A stretch of DNA of 64,000 nucleotides from Podarcis raffonei (GCF_027172205.1 NC_070614.1:41841001-41905000), one strand, 5' to 3'. Shown: positions 33,092 through 44,370, counted from the stretch's first letter. Notes: generated from the letters alone by a model not told the origin. A program made the numbers and translations.

Positions 33092-34051
33092 CAAGCATGT
33101 AATGTTCTCTCACATTTTCCTTTACCCAAGATTACGGTCGCCATACGTCTGGAATCTCCTGGACATAGCTAGGATTTGGCCAGTGTCTGAGTGGAATTTC
33201 CTGAAATGTCCAGGAAAATCTGGACACATGACAACCCATGTCAGAAAAACAGCTTTGCCTTAAAAACAGCTCAAAATCTTAATTTGTAAAAAATGCCAAA
33301 AACTTTTGTTTCTGGATATGGCAGTCCTACACACGATTCATTTATGTATAATGTGCTTAAAGTTTGCAGTGTTAATTCTGTATAGATTTTTACTCCCACC
33401 TTCCATAAACTGAAATAGATCCACTGTTGCTGTCAACTTTCAATAACTGTTATGCTCTTATGCAACAACAATCAAACCCAATAACTTACAGTTTCCTTTA
33501 TTTAGCCTCCAGTCTTCTCTCTTGCTCCTCTCTGCCTGCAGCTCCAGATGACACCCTGTCAATGCTTTGCCTGGCCTTTTATTCTATGGGGGACACCGCT
33601 TCTGGCCTATGGCACACGGCCAGCTTGCTGGACCCCATTCTATTTGACTTTTCCCCAAGGTCCAAATGGAATTCTCAGGACACCAATCAGATTAGTCCCT
33701 GACGCTGCTAGTAGAAACCAGAACCAGTGGAGGCTGGTCCTTTAGGATCAAAGGAGCACTGCCCCAACAAATGCAACCTGACCCCAGTCAGCCATCACCT
33801 GCCTCCTTTCTTATGCAACAGCCAGCCCAGGGGGTTTCCCTGGTTGTCAACTTCCTTCTCAGATTCAGGGTTGGCCTTGTAGAATTCAGGGCGGGGAGTG
33901 AGTGCATGGGAAATCAGACAAAACTAGTTGGTTCTACTGTGTTTGGCTCCAGTTCCACAAACTGTTTTGCCTAAGTTTTACAAAATGCCTTATTTTTAAG
34001 TATGGGCTGTAGGTAAACAAAAAAACAACAACAACACCTTTCATCAAGTAG
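33092..34051. other. Unassigned sequence between D2 and LTR
   Basis: No gene recognised. The piece at 34036-34050 (ACACCTTTCATCAAGTAG) matches 6852-6869 of B1, another trace of block shuffling. 33427-33780 is C-rich with short open frames that look accidental. Confidence 0.5.
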
Positions 34052-34555
34052 TGTAATGCTCTCAGGCAGGCAAACAAGCTAGCCCCAATAAGAATTAATG
34101 AGTCCCTGTCGGTTTTATGACATGTTTATTTACAATTAACACCCAGAGAGCGGCTCCGAGCCTGTCGCTCTTAGCTACGAGTTGGTCATTCTGAGTCCCT
34201 GCCCCTTTTGCACCAAGAAGGGTGCCAAATTCCAGAACTTCCTCTCTTATATATATCTATTGCATTTTAACACTTTCATCTCTTCTGGTCCCCCCCCACC
34301 ACTATCAAAGAGCCTTCTAAATGCTGCCTCCCCCTCAATGTCATCCATCCCTCCCTCTGCCTGTGAGTCCAAGTCTGCTGCTCTATCTGAGTCTGGGAAC
34401 TCTTGATGAAGGAGGGCTGAACAAACCCACTCCTGCTCTGTCTGTGGCTGCAGTCCCTCCTCTCCAGAGTCAGACTCTGGCTCCCTCTGTACTGACATTC
34501 CTTCATCTCCAGAGTCAGACTATTCCCGGTGTTCTATTCAGCCGAATCCCTGACA
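34052..34555 (-). mobile_element. LTR family 1, minus orientation, next to A4
   Basis: TGTAATGC to CCTGACA; reverse complement resembles 4138-4614. The pentamers on each side differ, so it is at a rearrangement join rather than a clean insertion. Fossil, solo. Confidence 0.7.
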
Positions 34556-34662
34556 TTATTTTGGTGAGTGAGAAAAGCACAGAACTGGCAGTGCTGCGAG
34601 AAAAACAAATGGAAGTAGACCATAAAGCCACAGACAGTTTCATGGATTTCTAATGTTGCTAT

Positions 34663-34668
34663 TTTATT
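34663..34668 (-). terminator. Poly(A) signal of pseudoenzyme RNase copy 3
   Basis: AATAAA on the minus strand (TATTTTATTG on plus), about 570 bp beyond the stop codon. Copies A1 and A2 have AGTAAA at the same point. Confidence 0.5.
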
Positions 34669-35241
34669 GACATAATTTCAGTTTTAAAAGAAACAGAGTG
34701 ATACAGAGAAAAAAGCCGGGAAAGAATAAAGCTGTATATAAGAAATATATATTCTACGTCTGCTTATCTGAGTCACAAGGTGGAAGAGTTAGAAAAGAGG
34801 CCGGGTTTTAATAAGCTACCAGCTACAAATAATTGCGTGATCCCACAGCAGCAAGAATCATGAGAAAAGGAATGAGATCATACTTTTATATTACGAAAAG
34901 CGAGTTAGAAGATGAGCAGTGGGACAAAGTGGAGGCCCAAAGTGATCAGAGTGGCCTTTTCACCCTCAAGAAGGAAGGAATCCTGGTGGCAATCCAATGG
35001 TGACTTGTGAGCAGGTAAAACAGATATTTGCTTAAGTAAAAGGACTTCTTCAACTCCGCCTTCTTGCAATCCTCTTGCCTTTGCCCAGACCTGCCCTGGA
35101 AGATTGGGGGACTACCTTGAGAGGTTTCTTGAGACGGATGGAGTCCAGGAGGGGGAAAGTGTAGGGGGCTGCTGAGTGTCGGAGAGGATGGTAGCGGAGG
35201 TTTGTTGCCTGAGCAGAAGTCTGCTTGTGCAACAATGGCAT

Positions 35242-35631
35242 TCAATATCTTAATTCAATTGGGTATCCGTTCTCACATCTAAGTGAAATTCTCCTACTAT
35301 AGTCTATATCGTGGTAGATGAATTTAAATCTTACACATCTGGTGACTGGAAAATCAGAATCGCTCAACATGGCACCAGTGTATGGGTGGCCAGAAAAAGT
35401 GCAGATGTTTTTAAGATCTTGGTCTGAGACATGAACGAAAGTGCGTTCAGCGTTGGGAACCAGGCCTCTTTTCTTGATTATATAGTCGCAGTAATCTTTG
35501 ACTTCAGTCTTCGGGTAATCAACATACTCGTGTTTGAAGGATTGGAAATCCCAGGAGGCTTCAGTCCCCAGCACCATCCAGGAGAGCAAAACCAAGAGCA
35601 GCCATAAAGGACAGGGCCCCTTGGCAGCCAT
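35242..35631 (-). CDS. Non-catalytic RNase A-family secreted protein, copy 3 (diverged)
   Basis: 129 residues. Residues 1-42, the signal peptide and mature N-terminus, differ from copy 1 at one position, yet 36 of the remaining 87 differ, while the DNA just outside the frame is almost unchanged. Key features are kept: Tyr36 at the His12 site, a short loop (RGLVPNAERTF) without Cys-Lys, Glu126 at the His119 site, and Cys48, 77, 99 and 119. Changes cluster in the loops at 58-63, 79-94 and 100-112. The start ATG at 35631 follows the same splice acceptor (TTTTTTCTGCGCAG). Secreted, not expected to cleave RNA. The rapid change with an intact frame suggests selection for diversity, or mosaic gene conversion. 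Confidence 0.85.
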   Translation of the reverse strand: MAAKGPCPLWLLLVLLSWMVLGTEASWDFQSFKHEYVDYPKTEVKDYCDYIIKKRGLVPNAERTFVHVSDQDLKNICTFSGHPYTGAMLSDSDFPVTRCVRFKFIYHDIDYSRRISLRCENGYPIELRY

Positions 35632-35880
35632 GGCTCACTGTGGCTCTTGGTGGTTGTTCTGCGCAGAAAAAACAGGAAACAGTGTAAAGTTCAATAGAGC
35701 ATTTTCATGCTTTCCCTTTTTCCATCAGATTTATTATATAACCCAGTTCCTAGGAAATATCAAGGAAAAATCTGAAAAGGGCTATGACAGCCTTGCTCAA
35801 ATAGTAATCGCAATTCCCTCATTAGGAAGTTATGAAGCTGCCTAACACTGCCGTAAGACACTGCCCCATCTACTTCAGTA

Positions 35881-36105
35881 CTGTGGTACCTCAGAAGTCA
35901 AACGGAATCCGTTTCGGAACTCCGTTCAACTTCCAAAATGTTTGGAAACCAAGGCACAGCTCCTGATTGGCTGCAGGAAGCCGGAAAAGTTTCACCAGAT
36001 GTTCAATTTCCAAAGCACGTTCACAAACCGAAACACTCACTTCCAGGTTTACAGCATTCAGGGGCAAAAATGTTTGACTCGCAAGGCGTTCGGATCCAAG
36101 GTACG
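35881..36105. mobile_element. Tigger-like MITE (A4)
   Basis: CTGTGGTACCTCAGAAGTC after TA, with degraded right end CCAAGGTACG. Shared with A2, so older than the duplication. Confidence 0.6.
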
Positions 36106-36524
36106 CCTTTATTGTCTAGCATAGTGTTTTGGCCCTTCCCCATTCCCATCTCTCTTCCTCCACCCCATACAATCATATATATTGTGGTTAGACACTGATG
36201 AAAAGGATAAAACTCAGTTCCAGAGACTAATAAGCACCTCAAAAATCACACAAAAATTAGCCTCTGCAAAGACAATGAATGACACCATTATTCTTCAAGT
36301 CACCACAGCAGAAATAAACAGAAGTGTGTTCCCCAAATTAGCATACTGAGATTCAAGACATTACTTCCCAAAGTGCCAAACTGTTAACCTTAGTCAGAGT
36401 GTGGTGGCCTCCTCAGGCAGCTAATTCAGGTTGTCATGAAATACCAGGAATTTCTTGATTATTGCCATTGTATTTTTATTGCCAGAAAGAAGGAACAGTG
36501 TTTGACTCCCAGGGCAGCATAAGT

Positions 36525-36670
36525 ACAACCAATTGAAAAAAAGGTAGTCCCTACTCGCAGCCTGAAGATTGTAATTATACAAAAGGAAAAAGGGATGAGA
36601 AAAGAGGAAAAAGACAGACATCTGTGCCCATCCTTAAAGTCAAACAGATGGATTAAGAAATACATAAAAT
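36525..36670 (+). repeat. Left direct repeat flanking Ngaro-like element
   Basis: Same sequence as 38549-38703 (landmarks GGTAGTCCCTACTCGCAG, GACAGACNTCTGTGCCCATC) with about 8 percent difference. Too long and too diverged for an ordinary target-site duplication. Confidence 0.85.
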
Positions 36671-38548
36671 TCAAGAAGGCCTGGGCTGACTTCTTAAAGT
36701 TTCGCAGCAGTAGGCCCAACACAGGGCTGTATTCCATTCTCTCAACGAGGGAGGTTCTCTGCTACTTAGCACACCAGAGGGAATTGGGCAGGGCCCCTAA
36801 AACACTCAATATTCAGTCCGCGGGGATTTCATATTTTTGTAAGGCCTTTTTCGCCACAGATCCATGTTCAGCTTTTATTGTGCGTAAGACACTTGAGGGC
36901 TGGCGTCGGCACCCCCCCCCCAGTGTGGACAGGAGGAGGCCCATAACATTTGACATTTTGACCCAGATCCACAAGAAGTTACGTTCAATATGTTGGTCAA
37001 AATATGAAGCGTGCCTTTTCTCGGCCGCCTATTCCATAGCATTCTTCGGCGCCCTGCGCATTGGGGAGGTGGTCTGCGAATGCGGGACGGCTCACTCCCA
37101 GAGAGGCATACTATTAAGTGATCTGTCCCTGTCCGAGTCCGAGCTAATTGTCCAGGTGCGGAGCTCTAAGACAGACCAACTCGGTAAGGGGGCTCTCCTA
37201 CGGTTATCGACCGTGCAGGGTAGTGGACCCTGTCCCGTAAGAGATACGAGGCGTTTCCTCTATTTGAGACCCAATGGCCCCGGCCCATTTCTTATACATT
37301 CGGACGGGTCACTTTTGGCCAGACACCAGTTCACGCGCGTATTGCGCACGGCACTAGCAGCTTGCGGATTGCCCGCAGCTGAATTTGCGGCCCACTCCTT
37401 TTGGATCGGGGCCACTACCACCGCAGTACACTTAGGGCTCTCCACAGAGAGGATCAAGGATCTTGGGAGGTGGAAATCTAATGCGTACAGAGCTTACGTC
37501 AGAAAGAACCTATGACTAGCAGCGGTAATCCTGACCTTGGTTTTCCCGTTTATTTGCCTTTCAGAATCCAAGAAGGTGCGCATCTGGTTGGTGGGCCACA
37601 GCATAGTGTATTGGGCCAAGAACCGTGCCATGAGTTCCGGAATGGGTCATAATTTGAACCTGCCTTCGAATGTGGAGCTGGCTTGGATTGCACGTAGGGG
37701 GATGCGCTGGAGCGAATTCAAACCAGTAGTGATGGCGAGAGCTGCCACCGAGGGGCCACCCGATGCATTAATAATTCAGTTAGGGGGAAATGATTTGGCG
37801 TACCGCAAAGCTATCGATTTGAGATGGAGCATTTTTGACGATTTGACTGACATGATGGCGGTTTATCCAAACATTACCATCTTGTGGTCCTCGCTGCTTG
37901 AGAGGAGGACATGGAGGGATTGTGTGAGCCCGGCGGGAATCAATAAAGCAAGAAAGGTCTTGGAGCGGGCTGTGGGACGTAGAGTGGCGGATCTGGGCGG
38001 GTGCGTCATAGGACACCCAGGCATCCAGTACTGCAATGAGGCCCTCTACAGATGGGATGGCGTGCATCTGTCAGATGCGGGAAATGACATATGTTTGGGG
38101 GACATTATAGCAGGGATTAGGGGTTGGTTACGGGCTTGAAGGTATTGGGGGCGAGCTTTGCTCGTGTGGCAGTTAGGCATTGGCATGGGGCAATTGTTAT
38201 GCAAATGGAGGGGGAGAAGGAAGCACCATCACCTTCCCCCAAGGAGAAGGGGTAGTCCGGTAGAGGACTCCGGGGGGCGTGGCCTTGTCCGAAGCCTAGA
38301 GAGGTAGGGCCTCCGGCATGCCCCCGAGCGGTGACACCCGTGGGATCCTAGTTGGTGTACTTCAACAGGACTCCCGCGGTTTGTGTTCAACCCTTCCCGG
38401 TCACCATGCCGGGTAGTCGATAGAAGCCAATGCCTAAGGCCAATACCTTCAATTCCGTAATCAATAAAGTTGTGGCCTTTTATGCCCATTAACCTTAAAT
38501 AATGTGTCTGAGTCTTCATTTCACATGGGGGAGGAAACTTGCCACGCA
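36671..38548 (+). mobile_element. Ngaro-like (DIRS-order) retroelement, 3' part, broken
   Basis: Two open regions in tandem. 36671-37515 translates as a tyrosine recombinase, with ALRIGEV, a HSFWIGA-type box and LGRWKSNAYRAYVR with the terminal Tyr. 37537-38139 is an SGNH hydrolase with LVGHSI, QLGGNDL and WDGVHLSDAGND. A 3' end with AATAAAGTTGTGGCC follows. Vertebrate Ngaro elements encode recombinase and hydrolase after gag and reverse transcriptase. Gag and reverse transcriptase regions are not present here, so it is a broken fossil. Both remaining regions are long and open, suggesting moderate age. Crypton-type recombinases are an alternative, but the hydrolase favours Ngaro. Confidence 0.7.
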
Positions 38549-38703
38549 ACAACCAACTGAAAAAAGGTAGTCCCTACTCGCAGGCTGAAGATTGTAATGA
38601 TACAAAAGGACAAAGGGATGAGTGAAAAAGAAAAAGACAGACTTCTGTGCCCATCCTTAAAGTCAAACAGACGAACTAAGAAATACATAAAATGTATTCA
38701 AGT
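38549..38703 (+). repeat. Right direct repeat flanking Ngaro-like element
   Basis: Partner of 36525-36670, closer to the C1 sequence than the left copy is. It begins directly at the 3' end of the element (GCCACGCAAC). Confidence 0.85.
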
Positions 38704-40014
38704 CAGACCCTGCTTTCTCTTTGAGACATCCCAATGATGACTTGGCATCTACTTTCTATATTTCTAGATAAATGTAAAAACGTTTCAAATGGGCACCTTT
38801 CATGACTGTAAAATTATCCTAAATCTCGGAATGTAGCTTTTTCCAATGAAGCTACATTTCCCTGTACATAGAGCTTTACTTGCTGCTTTCTGCTGTTCAT
38901 ACCTTCTCAAGATGTACATTTGTATATAAGCATACTGGGCTTCTCTAGTACAGGGGTGGTGTTACTTACATGACTTAGTCTTCCTCCATAAATTAAACAA
39001 ATTCTGCACATAGCAATATTTAAATTCCGGAGAAAGCATTGTAACCTAAATTTCAGCATGGCTGTTACATACAGTCATCCCATCAGCCTTCTGTACTCTG
39101 AATTGATGCAGCCAGTCCACAGCTCAGCCACCACATCTATTGTCAGAGAGCTTGTGCTCAAAGATGATTGGCTGCCAGTGAAATGCAGGAAAAGAATATG
39201 GCTGCCATGATTAATACTTAGGAGAAGGAGTCACACAGAGGTTAAATATTTATTCACAAAAATGAATATATGCATACAGAAATAAAATTGGAAAAGGTTT
39301 ATTCTATCAAAGATGGAAGGAAACTGAAATCAAGTATGGAAGAAAAGAAATGACAAAGTTTAGCTATTCAAAAGCTGGCTGATTTAAAACCTGCCTGCAG
39401 TGTGCCACCTTTCCCACTCCTGAACAAAACAATGAACAAAGCTTTGTAGATGAGCATGTTGAGGTCTTTTTCTTACCTAGTATAATAGAAATTGGTCTCC
39501 CAAAGAGTGGATCAAAATATCTTCTTTTGCTCGTATGCACCTCTGAGCATCCTTCAGGAAGAGACACCTTATATAGAGAGAATTCAGCTATGGTGGATGA
39601 TGATACGTGGAAAATTGTTACTGGATGTACTGGAAGAAACACTGGAAGCCTATTTACCCCCTGTGGGAGATGGAATTGAAGCAACCTTAGTAGAAAAACA
39701 TGAAGGTCTACTTGCTAATTGGTCTTGAATGTTATTGTAGTTCGCATATATTGTTTAACTGGAAGGATGCATTCTATACCCAACAGGTTGATGGTATAGC
39801 TGATGTCTATATTCTCACATGAATATTTTTACTCATTCCAGACAGGCATATTACATCATGCAATGCATGGGAAAGTGTTCATCCACCCATATTTATCAGG
39901 GCTAATCCTGATTCTCTGCAGTGGATACAGTGCTTATAGCATGAATGTTTCCCCTTGTTATTAAAGACTCACTGGAAGACCCAAGAGGCAGATATCTTCT
40001 ACTAAGGGGTACGT

Positions 40015-40290
40015 CTGGATGCTTTGCTGTCGCTTGAGGCTAAGGTGGCATCAGTGGCACAGAGTACCTTCCATTGATTTCAGATGATGGCCTAGCTCTA
40101 TGCCTCTCTGGACACAGACAGCCTAACTACTGTTGTCTAAGCTCTGGGAACCTCTAGGTTAGATTACCGTAAGGTGTTCTACTCAGAGCTCTGAAGACAA
40201 TTCAGAAACTTCAGTTAGTGCAGAACTTGGTGTCCAGGGCAAGATTCTTCGGTCATATTACACCAAGCCCAACTGCACTCATTTCCAGGC
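40015..40290 (+). mobile_element. L2-like LINE fragment in C2
   Basis: Twin of 17700-18010, with the same decayed reverse transcriptase C-terminal motifs. Confidence 0.65.
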
Positions 40291-40615
40291 CCAACTCATG
40301 GGATGGGGGATTATTGATTGTTCATTTATTTTTGGTTCTTATTTTCAGTATCTGTTTTGTGTTTTTTATACTGTATTCCTATGCATTATTATTGTATTAA
40401 GATATTATTTCTAGAGGTAAAAGCTGTATCCACCACCCAATCATAAGTTGTACTCCAAGGCTTTCCAATTAAAACAGTTGACGCACATGATTAACTCATC
40501 TTCAACTCTGTGGGCCAAAATGGAACTGGAACCCTCACAAATCTCTCCTAATGCTTTATCCTTCCTGAAAACGTCACATGCTTGCATTAGCAAAATAAGG
40601 TTTCCGTTTCTATAG

Positions 40616-41652
40616 CTGACCCCATTTACTCATATGGTGTAAATGGTCAAACACTTCAAGAATATGTCAGAACCAGAACTTCTACTAATTCCAGGCCGAT
40701 AGGGCAGACATTAATATGCAGGTTCTGACATAAGCAAAGGAGAAGACCTCATTGACCTGTAGGTAAGAACTGGATTTATTCCATCGACTGATTGAGAAGA
40801 AAACACGACTATGGATGTGCAATACTTGAAAGTAGCTTCCGACTCACAGTGGGTGGATCAGAAGCCCAGAGCAGGTGAATTGCCCTGGGTAGAGAATTGT
40901 GGCAGATTTAGATCAATGCTCAAGAGCTTGATACCACTTCTGCGGTCCAAAATGTGGAGCCAAATTGAGGTCTGTCATGGTTCTTCTTTGATTAAACTCC
41001 ATTTGCTCTATTGTAGAACAAGATAATTATTCTTTTGTTTCTTTGAGGTTCAGCAATATTCCTCCCAATTGTGAAAATTGCAATTAGGGCCTTGAACCAC
41101 TTTCATGGTGGTGAGTGTTAGGTCGATGTATGGATACCGCTTTTATTAATGAATTACATTGAAAGAATGGAAGTTTGTTTATTACTCTTGGGGAGTAATA
41201 AACTGCCTTGCAGTTATCATGTAAGGAAATGTTTTTTTTCTAAAACAGGATCTTGTTTTGTGATAAATATTCAACAGTGACTGGAACACAGTTCCTTATC
41301 TGAGTGCTTCCAGAAACATTGTGATTTAATTTATCCAGCAACTAGACTAACTTGACATTGTGAAATAATTCCTGTCATTATATTGCTGTTGCTTCTGTCA
41401 TCACAGCTTTTTAGCCTAGCTTATCACAATCTAGAATACTTGATTAGACAGTAGCAAATTTGACCAGAATAAATTAATATATTCACATGTAATTTCATTA
41501 AGAAGTAAAAAAGGAAATTCTCGTAAGAGTTACAGATGGGGGTGATCTTACAGTGCAGGAAACTTTTATACTTATCTCAATGTTATAAGGCAATTTTCAG
41601 TGGTAAGTTTTGACACTCAGTCTTGCCTGTTGTGTGGCTGTCCTTCCTAATA
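40616..41652. other. Unassigned single-copy sequence
   Basis: No gene, repeat family or conserved frame recognised. AT-rich. Confidence 0.5.
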
Positions 41653-41878
41653 CAGTGGTAGCTCGGGTTAAGAACTTAATTTGTTCTGGAGGTCTGTTCT
41701 TAACTTGAAACAGTTCTTAACCTGAGGTACCACTTTAGCTAATGGGGCCTCCCCCTGCTGCGGTGCCGCAGCCGCGCGATTTCTGTTCTTATCCTGAAGT
41801 GAAGTTCTTAACCCGAGGTACTATTTCTGGGTTAGCGGCATCTGTAACCTGAAGCATCTGTAACCCGAGGTACCACTG
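41653..41878. mobile_element. Tigger-like MITE, 226 bp
   Basis: CAGTGGTAGCTCGGGTTAAG to AACCCGAGGTACCACTG with TA at 41651-41652 and 41879-41880. Reverse orientation relative to 30431-30662, same family. Confidence 0.88.
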
Positions 41879-42639
41879 TAATGATTCAGAATATCCATAA
41901 CAGTAAACAAAGTTTCAGATGAAAAGAATGCAACTGTGTTGGCCACACTCCTTAGCCCATCAAAATTGAAGCTGAAATCCATAGACTGGCTATGAGTTCT
42001 TGTTCCAATGACATCACACGTGGGGAATTGTCCTACATTATACTACTAGAGCGTCTGTTTTATTTTCTAATGTTCTTTTCACATCGCAGATGAAAAGAGG
42101 GCAGCTGTGTTAGTCTCGGCCCATACTCCATCATTGTTGATGATTGTTCAATTTCAGAAATTGAAACTGGGTAGGATTTCTTCTTCGAATGATGTCACAG
42201 ACAGCACCATCAGAGATGTTACAAAAGCTTCAGAAAAAAACTTGAGACACAAGAGGTACAAATGAAAGTAAGAGAGAAATAGAGAGCAGTTCACTGATCT
42301 CAGGCATTTATCTCTCCTGGCTCAACATGACCTTGAGCTAGTCAAAACAATATTTGCATCAGGAGTGAACTTTCTAGAAGCTTCCAGAGTCCTCTAGCAC
42401 TTTCCAGTTTCTGCCCTCAAAGATTTTAGTCATGACAGTATCATCTGCTACATTCCCAGAACTGGCTTATCCCTTGTGTGAAAGCTCAAACATAATGCAG
42501 GAATGAACTGTTAACATTGGGGAAACTGGAGAAACTGCCTTCTCTATGCAGCTCTGGCCTATATGCCTATAATATCCAGTGTGAGGGTGAGATGAAAGGA
42601 TGAGTTTTGCACTAACTGAAGTTTCCGAAATGCCTTCAG
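41879..42639. other. Unassigned sequence
   Basis: No gene recognised. Two similar stretches, around 41925-42050 and 42090-42210 (GATGAAAAGA...GCTGTGTT, then ATGATGTCACA/ATGACATCACA), may be an old internal duplication. Confidence 0.4.
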
Positions 42640-43582
42640 AGCCTGATGAGCTGATGGGTTTCAACTAACTGATGTTTCTGAATTGTCTTCAGAGTAGAAC
42701 ATCTTACAGTAATCTAACCTAGAGGTTCCCAGAGCATAGACAACAGTAGTTAGGTTGTCTGTGTCCAGATAGGGGTAAAGCTGGGCCATCAGCCGAAGCT
42801 GATGAAAGTTACTCTTGGCCACTAAAGCCACCTGAGCCTCAAGAGACAGAAAGCATCCAGACGTCCCCCCAAGCAGAAGATATCTGCCTCTTGGGTCTTC
42901 CAGTGAGTGTTTAATAACAAGGCGGAACATTCATGCTATAAGCACTGTATCCACCATAGAGAATCAGGATCATCCCTGATAAATATGGGTGGATGGACAC
43001 TTTCCCATGCATTGCACGATGTAATATTCCTGTCTGGAGTAAAATGTTCATGTGAGAATATAGACATCAGCTGTACTATCAACCTGTTGGGTACAGAAGA
43101 CATCTTTCCAGTAAAACAGTATATGGGAACTACTATAACATTCAAGACCAATTAGCAAGTAGACCTTCATTTTTTTCTACTAATGATGCTTCATTTCCAT
43201 CACCTACAGGGGAAAAAATAGGCTTCCAGCATTTCTTCCAGGACATCCTGTAACAATTTTCCACAATTTTCTGGAACGGATTCGCTTTGACTTCTGAGGT
43301 ACCACTGTACAGAAGTAGATGGGACAGTGTCTGACTGCATTAATAGACAGCCTCATAACTTCCTAATGAGGGAATTAGGATTACAATTTGAGCAAGGCTG
43401 TCATAGCCCTTGTCAGATTTTCCCTTGGTATTTCCTAGGAAGTGGGTTATATAATCTGATAGAAAAAGGGAAAGCATGAAAATGTTCTGTTGAACTTTAC
43501 TTCGTTTCCTGTTTTTTCTGCGCAGAACAACCACCAAGAGCCACAGAGAGCCATGGCTGCCAAGGGGCCTTGTCCTTTATGG
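42640..43582 (-). repeat. Inverted C-A remnant
   Basis: Reverse complement of part of block C (42640-43255, compare 17560-18000) joined to part of block A (43260-43582, compare 989-1290). The join skips the sequence between, so a deletion fused the MITE in A to the middle of C. It includes an inverted copy of the L2-like fragment. Confidence 0.85.
43522..43582 (+). pseudogene. RNase pseudoenzyme relic (first codons only)
   Basis: Splice acceptor TTTTTTCTGCGCAG, leader and ATG at 43553 followed by codons for MAAKGPCPLW as in the three complete copies. The homology then stops abruptly at about 43582. It is oriented opposite to the complete copies. A truncated remnant that cannot make the protein. 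Confidence 0.85.
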
Positions 43583-44230
43583 CGAAATTTAATGAAAATG
43601 AGGAGGGATACCCAAATTTGCTGAGCTTTTTTTAGGGGGAATTGCACATGCGCCATCACCCCAGCAGGGCCATTGCTGGGGGTTGGCAAAGTGGGCAGCC
43701 ACTCCCCCCATGCCACTGCAGAAAATGCTCTCTAGAGCATGCGCCTCCCACAGCAACATGGTGGGGAGTTGTGCGCCTGCCAACCAGCTGGCTGGTGGCA
43801 CATAGCTCCCCCCCCCCACTTATCCATGAATAGGATGATCACAGTTTTTTGACATTATTTTGGAGTAAAAAATCCTTGTCTAATACATGGAAAAATACAG
43901 TATACTTATTCCGAGTTTCAGCCTTTGGAGATGTTTGGAGAGCTACAGCTTCTTCCCTGTGCTTGATCGAGACCTTGAGGGTAGGAGGTGACATTTGTTC
44001 AGTTGTGTGTCCGTGCATATGTGTGTTTGTGCATATGTTGCCCATATCAAAGATTGGGATCAAGATGAATGCTGAAAAAGCTATGGCATTCCAATAACAT
44101 CCCTCCATAAAAGTAAAGAGCCAGTTTTTCAGGTAGCAAATGGGAGCTGGGGCAGTCTGATCATTGCAACGACAAGAGAATGGCATTTCCTTATTTGGGA
44201 GATCCAATCTTTAGCCTTTCCCAGAAACAT
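43583..44230. other. Unassigned sequence
   Basis: No gene recognised. Contains a C-rich run at 43809-43818. Confidence 0.4.
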
Positions 44231-44370
44231 TAAGAACATAAAATAAGCCCCTGGATCAGCCTAAAGGGCCAACTAGTCCAAACTCCTGTTCTTTCTGCTC
44301 AGTGAGTTCCTGTGTCTTCCTTTATCAGGTGCATTTCTCCCCAGATCCATATAATGTTCCAAGAGGCCAA
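44231..44370 (+). mobile_element. SINE-like repeat
   Basis: AAGAACATAAAATAAGCCC then CTGGATCAGCCTAAAGGGCC resembles a widespread reptile repeat (AAGAACATAAGAAGAGCC...GGATCAGACCAAAGGCCC). Assignment from memory of the consensus. Confidence 0.45.

Larger units (their letters stand above)
34556..36199. repeat. Segmental duplication block A, copy 4
   Basis: About 90 percent identical to A2 in non-coding parts. Carries the third pseudoenzyme RNase and the shared MITE and continues into C2, without the L1 found in A2-C1. Confidence 0.9.
36200..40615. repeat. Segmental duplication block C, copy 2
   Basis: Twin of 15895-18322 with an Ngaro-like insertion. Around the insertion the block sequence is doubled: 36525-36670 and 38549-38703 both correspond to the same C1 stretch (about 16228-16385). 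Confidence 0.85.

Noticed and set aside
36595-36670. Start of the recombinase frame in flanking block C sequence
   Set aside because: This stretch is part of the flanking direct repeat, so the apparent N-terminus is not part of the element.
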